From: Sysuimicrobium calidum
Lineage (GTDB): Bacteria > Sysuimicrobiota > Sysuimicrobiia > Sysuimicrobiales > Sysuimicrobiaceae
Reading direction: 5' to 3'
NCBI GenBank assembly: GCA_031459935.1
Contig: JAVKHN010000034.1
Location: 1 to 20,633, forward strand
Length of the DNA stretch: 20,633 nucleotides
The notes under the pieces were generated by a model. That model had not been told where the DNA came from. It saw only the letters and a list, made by a program, of their open reading frames with translations, and searched no databases. Made by a program: the position numbers and the translations under genes. Numbering within the stretch: the first letter of the stretch is position 1; each line of letters begins with the position of its first letter. Positions 13,295-19,170 of the stretch are shown here, piece after piece.

Positions 13295-14079
13295 GCCGAA
13301 GGCTCCTCACTGCCCTCACCGGCATCCCCATCATCGTGGTGGGGGTGTGGCTCGGGGGAGAGGTCCTGTTGGTCCTGGTGGCGGCGCTCATCGTGTTGGG
13401 GCTGTGGGAGTTCTACACCCTCGCGGACCTCGCGGGGTATGCGCCGAGCCGGGTGGTGGGGGTGCTGGCGGGCGTGGCGCTCGCGGTTCTCGCGTATCTG
13501 GGGGAGCGGCGAGGAGTCCTCGCGGTCCTCGCGGGGGTGGTGCTGTACGTCCTCTCCACGCAGCTCAGCCCGAACCGCGGTCGGGCCCTGGCCAACGCCG
13601 CGGGCACCATCCTCGGGGTCCTGTACGTGGGCTACTTCGCCACCCACCTGCTGCTGCTCCGGCAGCTCCGGCAGGGGATGGCGTTCACCTTCCTCGTGTT
13701 CGGAACCGTGTGGGCCACCGAAGCGGCCGCCTACTTCGTGGGCCGGTGGCTGGGCCGGCACAAGCTCCTCCCGCAGGTGAGCCCGAACAAGACCGTGGAG
13801 GGTGCCACCGCGGGCGTGGTGTGCGGGGTGCTGGGGGCGCTTACGGTAGGGATGGGGTTCGGGATCCCGCTCGGCGTGGCCGCGGTGGCCGGGGCTCTGT
13901 GCAGCACCGCGGCCGTGGCGGGAGACCTGTGGGAATCCGCCCTGAAACGCGAGGCCCGGGTGAAGGATTCGGGCACCATCCTTCCGGGGCACGGGGGATT
14001 CCTGGATCGGTTTGACGGCGTGCTCTTCGCGGCCGTGGTCGGCTACTACGTCTTCGCCACCTGGACGGGGGCCCTGTGA
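13288..14079 (+). CDS. cdsA: Phosphatidate cytidylyltransferase
   Basis: CdsA makes CDP-diacylglycerol from phosphatidic acid and CTP in the membrane. The 263 residues contain several hydrophobic segments (for example 12-38, 57-70, 78-90, 105-125, 131-152, 175-212, 244-258). The family signature is complete at 217-243: SALKREARVKDSG, then PGHGGFLDRFD. Upstream, AYFVGRWLGRHKL (148-160) and SPNKTVEG (165-172) are typical. The position before AYFVGR that is usually Asp appears to be Glu145 (TEAAAYF), a conservative change. The ATG overlaps the end of uppS, and the stop overlaps the GTG of dxr as GTGA. Confidence 0.96.
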   Translation: MLGRRLLTALTGIPIIVVGVWLGGEVLLVLVAALIVLGLWEFYTLADLAGYAPSRVVGVLAGVALAVLAYLGERRGVLAVLAGVVLYVLSTQLSPNRGRALANAAGTILGVLYVGYFATHLLLLRQLRQGMAFTFLVFGTVWATEAAAYFVGRWLGRHKLLPQVSPNKTVEGATAGVVCGVLGALTVGMGFGIPLGVAAVAGALCSTAAVAGDLWESALKREARVKDSGTILPGHGGFLDRFDGVLFAAVVGYYVFATWTGAL

Positions 14080-15224
14080 GCGCAAGGCGCGTGGTGATCC
14101 TGGGCTCCACCGGCTCCATCGGCCGCCAGGCCCTGGAGGTGGCCGAGGCGATCCCGGACCGGGTGCGGATCACGGGGCTGGGAGCCCGGCGGGATGCAGA
14201 GACCCTCGGGGAACAGGTGCGGCGCTTTCAACCGGAGGCCGTGGCCCTGAGCGACCCCGGGGCCGCGCAGGCCTTCTGGGCCCATGTGCCGGATTTCCGG
14301 GGCGCTCTCCGGGTGGGGGAGGGGGCCATGGAGTGGCTCGCGCGGTGGCCGGAGGCGGATCTCGTGCTCGTGGCCCTCAGCGGCATCGCGGGTCTGCGTC
14401 CAACCCTGAGCGCCATCGAGGCCGGGCACGATGTTGCGCTCGCCAACAAGGAAACCCTGGTGGCTGCGGGTCACCTGGTCCGTCGGGCGGTGGCGGCCCG
14501 AGGGGTTCGCCTGATCCCCGTGGATGGGGAGCACAGCGCCATCTTCCAGGTCCTGGAAGGGCGAGATCCCGGCACCGTGGCCCGGGTGGTGCTCACCGCC
14601 TCCGGAGGCCCCTTCCTGCGGCGACCCCTCTCCTCCCTCCACACCGTCACTCCGGAGGAGGCCCTGCAGCATCCCACCTGGCGGATGGGGCCCAAGGTCA
14701 CCGTGGACAGCGCCACCCTCATGAACAAGGGACTGGAGGTCATCGAGGCCCGGTGGCTGTTCGACCTCCCGCCGGACCGGATCCAGGTGGTGATCCACCC
14801 CCAGAGCGTGGTGCACGGGATGGTGGAGCTCGTGGATGGAACGGTCCTCGCGCACTTCAGTCCCCCGGATATGCGGCTTTTTATCCAGTACGCCTTCACC
14901 TACCCCGATCGGGCGGACGTGTCGTATGCTCGAATGGACTGGAGCCGTCCTCAGGCGCTCACCTTTGAGCCGCCGGATCCCCGACGGTTCCCGTGCCTGG
15001 GCTACGCGTATGAGGCCCTGGGGCGGGGGGGAACGGCGCCCGCGGTGCTGAACGCGGCGAACGAGGTGGCGGTGGAGCGGTTCCTGAGACGGGAGATAAC
15101 GTTTGTGGACATCCCGAAGGCGGTGCAGCTGGCCCTGGACCTACACGATCCCGTTCCGGATCCCACCCTGGAGGAGGTCCTGGAGGCGGATCGCTGGGCT
15201 CGGGCGCTGGTGAGGGGGCTTTGA
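14076..15224 (+). CDS. dxr: 1-deoxy-D-xylulose 5-phosphate reductoisomerase
   Basis: Dxr converts DXP to 2-C-methyl-D-erythritol 4-phosphate, the first committed step of the MEP isoprenoid pathway, using NADPH and a divalent metal. The 382-aa protein has the NADPH loop GSTGSIG (10-16), ANKETLV (123-129), metal ligands D150 and E152 in VDGEHSAIFQ, TASGGPF (174-180), DSATLMNKGLEVIEA (211-225; E221 is the third ligand by alignment to the E. coli enzyme) and NAANEVAVERFL near the C-terminus. The GTG overlaps the cdsA stop; the TGA shares a base with the rseP ATG. It shows that the organism uses the MEP route, whose product feeds UppS two genes upstream. Confidence 0.98.
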   Translation: MSARRVVILGSTGSIGRQALEVAEAIPDRVRITGLGARRDAETLGEQVRRFQPEAVALSDPGAAQAFWAHVPDFRGALRVGEGAMEWLARWPEADLVLVALSGIAGLRPTLSAIEAGHDVALANKETLVAAGHLVRRAVAARGVRLIPVDGEHSAIFQVLEGRDPGTVARVVLTASGGPFLRRPLSSLHTVTPEEALQHPTWRMGPKVTVDSATLMNKGLEVIEARWLFDLPPDRIQVVIHPQSVVHGMVELVDGTVLAHFSPPDMRLFIQYAFTYPDRADVSYARMDWSRPQALTFEPPDPRRFPCLGYAYEALGRGGTAPAVLNAANEVAVERFLRREITFVDIPKAVQLALDLHDPVPDPTLEEVLEADRWARALVRGL

Positions 15225-16258
15225 TGCCGATCTTGCTCGCGGTATTCGCATTCGGACTCATGATCCTGGCTCATGAGCTGGGGCACTTCCTCGTGGCCCG
15301 ATGGGTGGGGGTGGTGGTGCAGGGGTTCGCCATCGGGTTCGGACCTCCCCTGGTGCAGTTCCGCAGGAGGGAGACCACCTATCGGATCAACCTCTTCCCC
15401 TTCGGGGGGTACGTGCGCCTGGCGGGTGAGGACTTCGAGGAGGAGGCGGGGCCAGGCTCCTTCCGCTCGAAGCGGGTAGGTCAGCGGACGTTGGTTATTG
15501 CAGCGGGGCCGTTGATGAACTTCCTGCTGGCCGTGCTCCTGCTGGGGCTGGTGGTCTCCGCGTGGGGCCTGCCCGTGGGGGTGACCAACGAGATCACGGA
15601 GATCCGGCCCGGGTGGCCCGCGGAGCGGGTGGGGCTGCGGGTAGGGGACCGGATCGTGGCCATCAACGGAGAGGAGATCCGCAGCGGGGAACAGATGGTT
15701 CAGACCATTCACCAGAGCCCGGGGCGCCCCCTCCGGATCCGGGTGGATCGGGAGGGGCGGGTGTTCGAGGTGACCGTCACGCCGCAGCTCGAGCCGCGGC
15801 TGCGGGTGGGAGCCATCGGAATCACGCCCGGGGTCCTCCGGCAGCGCCGGTCTCCCCCCTCCGCCCTCGTTTGGGCCACGGCTCAGACCGTGCGGTTTGT
15901 GCGCGACATCGTGGTGGGGATCGTCCACCTGCTGGCCACGGGGCGCTTCGTGGAGGAGCTTGCGGGTCCGGTGGGCGCGGTGCGCCTGCTGGGGGATGCG
16001 GCTCGGACGGGATTCGATTCCTACCTCTTCATGACTGCCTTCCTCAGCGTGATGGTGGGCTTCTTCAACCTGCTCCCAGTTCCCGCCCTCGACGGAGGGC
16101 GGCTTGCTTTCCTCCTCGTGGAGGCGGTACGGCGCCGGGCGGTGGATCCCCGGCGGGAGGGCTACGTGCACCTCGTGGGGTTCGCCTTGCTCCTCCTGCT
16201 CATCCTTGTGCTCACCTACCGGGACATTCTACGATGGGCTGGCGGTGCCGGGTTCTAG
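15224..16258 (+). CDS. rseP: RIP metalloprotease RseP/RasP (site-2 protease)
   Basis: Site-2 proteases cut anti-sigma factors and leftover signal peptides within the membrane. The 344 residues show the zinc motif HELGH (17-21) in the first membrane helix, FPFGGYVRL (58-66), AAGPLMNFLLAV (93-104) starting another helix, one PDZ domain (about 118-192, with GLRVGDRIVAINGEEI), and the second active-site motif NLLPVPALDGGRL (282-294; D290 is the third zinc ligand). A last helix lies at about 317-331. The start is ATG 15224, overlapping the dxr stop by one base; TTG at 15221 is possible but unneeded. It is the usual partner of dxr and closes the conserved operon; mgtC begins 12 bp later. Confidence 0.97.
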   Translation: MPILLAVFAFGLMILAHELGHFLVARWVGVVVQGFAIGFGPPLVQFRRRETTYRINLFPFGGYVRLAGEDFEEEAGPGSFRSKRVGQRTLVIAAGPLMNFLLAVLLLGLVVSAWGLPVGVTNEITEIRPGWPAERVGLRVGDRIVAINGEEIRSGEQMVQTIHQSPGRPLRIRVDREGRVFEVTVTPQLEPRLRVGAIGITPGVLRQRRSPPSALVWATAQTVRFVRDIVVGIVHLLATGRFVEELAGPVGAVRLLGDAARTGFDSYLFMTAFLSVMVGFFNLLPVPALDGGRLAFLLVEAVRRRAVDPRREGYVHLVGFALLLLLILVLTYRDILRWAGGAGF

Positions 16259-16270
16259 CGGAGGAGAGGT

Positions 16271-16927
16271 GTGATCGAGACCCTGGAGGTCACTCTGCGC
16301 CTTGGGCTGGCGGTCCTGCTGGGGGGCGCGGTGGGCCTGGAGCGGGAGGCCCTGGAGAAGCCCGCGGGCTTCCGCACCCACATCCTGGTCGCCCTGGGGG
16401 CGACCCTGTTCACCCTCATCAGCGGCTACGGGTTCCGGGGAAGTGGGGCGGACCCCACTCGCATCGCGGCGAACGTGGTGGTGGGCATCGGTTTCCTGGG
16501 CGCCGGGACCATCTGGCGCCATGGCGTGGGGGTTGGAGGACTCACCACCGCGGCGAGCCTGTGGACCGTGGCCGCCATCGGGATGGCGGTGGGAACCGGA
16601 TTGTACCTCCCCGCCGTCCTCGGCACCCTGGCGGTGGTGGTCATCCTCCACCTCTTCCCCCGTATTGACGCCCGCCTGCTGCGCCGGGGAAACACCGGGG
16701 TGCTTCAGCTGGTCGTGCAGGACCGGCCCGGCCGGCTCACGGAACTGTTCGGCCTCCTCACGCGGCACCGGGCTACGGTCCTCGGGGCAGAGGTGGCCCA
16801 AGGTACGGATGGTCTCGTACACCTTACTTTCACCGTCCGGACCCCTCCAGAGGTGGATCGCGGTCAATTGCTGGCTGCCCTCCTCGAGGCGGACGGGGTA
16901 CACCAGGCCCGGTGGGGGGCCTCGTAG
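16271..16927 (+). CDS. MgtC/SapB family membrane protein with C-terminal ACT-like domain
   Basis: The 218-aa protein has the MgtC/SapB membrane domain: GLEREALEKPAGFRTHILVA (22-41), NVVVGIGFLGAGTIWR (68-83) and GLTTAASLWTVAAIGMAVG (90-108), with about four or five membrane segments in residues 5-128. A soluble part (about 142-218) beginning VLQLVVQDRPGRL looks like an ACT-type regulatory fold. MgtC proteins are linked to survival at low magnesium and to control of F-type ATPase in pathogens; the role of the large environmental family is poorly known. The GTG has GGAGGAGAGG just upstream and follows rseP by 12 bp, so it may be cotranscribed with the lipid operon. I see no Mg2+-sensing leader. 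Confidence 0.92.
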   Translation: MIETLEVTLRLGLAVLLGGAVGLEREALEKPAGFRTHILVALGATLFTLISGYGFRGSGADPTRIAANVVVGIGFLGAGTIWRHGVGVGGLTTAASLWTVAAIGMAVGTGLYLPAVLGTLAVVVILHLFPRIDARLLRRGNTGVLQLVVQDRPGRLTELFGLLTRHRATVLGAEVAQGTDGLVHLTFTVRTPPEVDRGQLLAALLEADGVHQARWGAS

Positions 16928-16938
16928 GGGGAAGCCCG

Positions 16939-17607
16939 GTGATCCCGCTCCGTGATAGCCTCCCCGGCCGGCGGACCCCGGTCACCATGCTCACCCTGCT
17001 CGGGACGAACATCTTCGTGTTCCTGTACACGGTGAGCTTAGGAAATCCGTGGGAGATCCAGGCCTTCTTCGAGACGTACGGGCTGGTGCCCGCGAGGATC
17101 CTGGGCCCGGATCCGCCCTACTACACGCTCCTCACCTCCATGTTCCTCCACGGAGGGTGGCTGCACCTGGGGGGGAACATGCTGTACCTGTGGATCTTCG
17201 GGAACAATGTGGAGGATGCCACGGGCCATGTGGGGTTCCTGGCGTTCTATGTGCTGTGCGGGCTTGTGGCCGCCTTCGTCCAGATCCTCATCCAGCCCGC
17301 CTCCCGGGTGCCCATGGTGGGCGCGAGCGGGGCCATCGCGGGGGTGCTGGGCGGGTATCTCGTGCTCTATCCCCGGGCGCGGATCCTGGCACTGGTTCCT
17401 CTGGGGTTCTTCCTGCACCTCACGGAGGTCCCCGCCATCCTCTTCCTCCCCATGTGGTTCCTCCTGCAGCTGGTGTACGGGATCGCATCTCTGGGCGTAA
17501 GGAGCGAGTTCGGCGGGGGCGTGGCCTTCTGGGCGCACGTCGGCGGATTCGTGGCGGGCCTGGTGTGCATCCGGGTATTCGCCCGCCGCGCCCGCGGACG
17601 TCGGTGA
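16939..17607 (+). CDS. Rhomboid family intramembrane serine protease
   Basis: Rhomboids cut membrane proteins within the bilayer. The 222-aa product has about six membrane segments and the family motifs: HGGWLHLGGNMLYLWIFGNN (71-90), the nucleophile motif GASGAIAGVLGGY with Ser130, and AHVGGFVAGL with catalytic His200. The WIFGNNVED form is typical of a widespread bacterial rhomboid group. The start is GTG 16939, preceded by AGGGGGAAG, giving VIPLRDSLPGRRTPV; a longer reading from 16912 would overlap mgtC and lacks a ribosome-binding site. Substrates are unknown. Confidence 0.94.
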   Translation: MIPLRDSLPGRRTPVTMLTLLGTNIFVFLYTVSLGNPWEIQAFFETYGLVPARILGPDPPYYTLLTSMFLHGGWLHLGGNMLYLWIFGNNVEDATGHVGFLAFYVLCGLVAAFVQILIQPASRVPMVGASGAIAGVLGGYLVLYPRARILALVPLGFFLHLTEVPAILFLPMWFLLQLVYGIASLGVRSEFGGGVAFWAHVGGFVAGLVCIRVFARRARGRR

Positions 17608-17637
17608 GCAGAGATCTCAGACGCGGGAGGGGTGAAG

Positions 17638-18840
17638 ATGACGGATCGCATCCTCGTGGAGTCGCTCCCCGGTCCTCCGGTTTCCGAACATCAGATGGAG
17701 CTCGTGGAGCGGAAGGGGATCGGGCATCCGGACTCCATCTGCGACGCCATCATGGAACAGGTCTCCGTGGAGCTCTGCCGGGTGTATCTGGATCGCACGG
17801 GCGCCATCCTGCACCACAACATCGACAAGGCCCTTCTGGTGGCCGGGGAGGCAGAGGTCCGCCTGGGAGGAGGAGAGGTCCGGGAGCCCATGCGCCTCAT
17901 CTTCGGCGATCGGGCCACCTTCCGGATCCAGGACGTGGAGATCCCCGTGCACGAGATCGCCACCGCCACGGCCAAGCGGTGGATCCGGGAACACCTGCGG
18001 TTTGTGGATCCCGATCGACACGTACGCTACGAGAGCCTCATCCGGCCTGGTTCCCCGGAGCTGGTGGACATCTTCCACCGGGAAGAGATCGGGGCGAACG
18101 ACACCTCCGCGGCGGTGGGCTACGCTCCCCTCACCATCACGGAGCAGACGGTGCTGGAAGTGGAGCGCTACATGAACGGTCCGGAGTTCAAGCGGGTCTT
18201 CCCGGAGGCCGGAGAGGACATCAAGGTCATGGGAATCCGGACCGGATCCACCCTGCACCTCACCGTGGCCGTGGCCTTCGTGGACCGGTTCGTGGACAGC
18301 GAGGCCACCTACTTCCGGCGGAAGTCCCAGATGCAGGAGGCGGTCCTGGAGTTCGTCCGCAGCCGGTGTCCCCTGGAAGTGGAGCTCACCATCAACAACG
18401 CGGATCAACCCGGTCGGGGCCTGGGCGGGATGTACCTCACCGTCACCGGGACCTCCGCGGAGGGCGGGGACAGCGGGCAGGTGGGCCGGGGGAACAAGGT
18501 GAACGGGGTCATCGCCCTGAACCGGCCCATGGGCACGGAGGCGGCCGCGGGCAAGAACCCCGTCTCCCACGTGGGGAAGATCTACACCGTGCTGGCCCAC
18601 CAGATGGCCCAGAGGGTGCATGAGGAGGTGAGAGGCGTCCGGGAGTGCTACGTGTGGCTCGCGAGCCAGATCGGGGAGCCCATCCACCGCCCCCGGGTTG
18701 CCGCAGCCCAGGTGGTCTTCGCGCGGGGGGTGCGGAAGGATCGGGCGTTCCGGCAGATCCGGGAGATCATGGAGCGGGAGCTCCTTCGCCTCCCCCAGCT
18801 CGTGCAGGACCTGGTGGCGGGGAGGTACACCATGCTGTGA
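17638..18840 (+). CDS. mat: Archaeal-type S-adenosylmethionine synthetase
   Basis: The enzyme makes S-adenosylmethionine from ATP and methionine. The 400-aa sequence belongs to the archaeal MAT family (COG1812 type), not to bacterial MetK: VSEHQMELVERKGIGHPDSI (15-34), LHHNIDKALLVAGEAE (58-73), GANDTSAAVGYAPLT (152-166), VMGIRTGSTLHLTVAVAFVD (197-216), GTSAEGGDSGQVGRGNKVNG (271-290) and EAAAGKNPVSHVGKIY (301-316) follow the archaeal pattern. Length and motifs are intact, so it should be active. ATG 17638 is chosen because GGAGG lies 7 bp upstream; GTG at 17632 is too close to it. The gene follows the rhomboid gene by 30 bp. Codon and base use look like its neighbours, so any transfer is not recent. 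Whether a normal metK also exists is not visible here. Confidence 0.95.
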   Translation: MTDRILVESLPGPPVSEHQMELVERKGIGHPDSICDAIMEQVSVELCRVYLDRTGAILHHNIDKALLVAGEAEVRLGGGEVREPMRLIFGDRATFRIQDVEIPVHEIATATAKRWIREHLRFVDPDRHVRYESLIRPGSPELVDIFHREEIGANDTSAAVGYAPLTITEQTVLEVERYMNGPEFKRVFPEAGEDIKVMGIRTGSTLHLTVAVAFVDRFVDSEATYFRRKSQMQEAVLEFVRSRCPLEVELTINNADQPGRGLGGMYLTVTGTSAEGGDSGQVGRGNKVNGVIALNRPMGTEAAAGKNPVSHVGKIYTVLAHQMAQRVHEEVRGVRECYVWLASQIGEPIHRPRVAAAQVVFARGVRKDRAFRQIREIMERELLRLPQLVQDLVAGRYTML

Positions 18841-18846
18841 GGGGCG

Positions 18847-18875
18847 TTGACGAGGGGCCGATGATTCCAGAGAAT
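18847..18875 (+). promoter_or_regulatory. Possible promoter before the fmdB-type gene
   Basis: TTGACG (18847-18852) and GAGAAT (18870-18875) are separated by exactly 17 bp, giving 5/6 and 4/6 matches to the housekeeping consensus. The predicted start near 18882 falls next to the ribosome-binding site GGAGGT (18884-18889). It could serve the zinc-ribbon gene and the membrane protein gene after it. The match is modest and no terminator is seen after mat. Confidence 0.35.
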
Positions 18876-18897
18876 GGGGCTCCGGAGGTGGACGAAA

Positions 18898-19170
18898 GTG
18901 CCGCTCTACGAGTACCGCTGTACCCACTGCGGACACCACTTCGAGCGCATCCAGCCGGTGGGAGCTCCCCCGGAGCCATGCCCCGCCTGCGGTGCACCCA
19001 GCCGCAAGGCTTACGGATCCGTGGGCCTCGTGTTTCGCGGCTCCGGATTCTACCGTACGGACTACGGGCGGTCCTCGGGCGGCGACGGGGCGTCGGGATC
19101 TGAGCCCAAGGAGAGGAAAGGGGAAAGGAAATCTGAGGACGCAGCCACGGGGTCGAACGCGGACCGCTAG
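18898..19170 (+). CDS. FmdB-family zinc ribbon protein
   Basis: This small cytoplasmic protein (90 aa) begins MPLYEYRCTHCGHHFERIQ and has the two CxxC pairs of the FmdB regulatory-type zinc ribbon (C8/C11 and C28/C31 in CPACG). The typical GLVFRGSGFYRTDY (43-56) follows. The tail (57-90) is polar, rich in Ser, Gly, Glu and Lys, and probably unordered. GTG 18898 is preferred because GGAGGT stands 8 bp upstream and the product then starts as homologues do; ATG at 18874 would add eight residues. The family name comes from a putative regulator of formamidase; its real role is not established. Its 3' end overlaps the next gene if that gene starts at CTG 19133. Confidence 0.93.
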   Translation: MPLYEYRCTHCGHHFERIQPVGAPPEPCPACGAPSRKAYGSVGLVFRGSGFYRTDYGRSSGGDGASGSEPKERKGERKSEDAATGSNADR

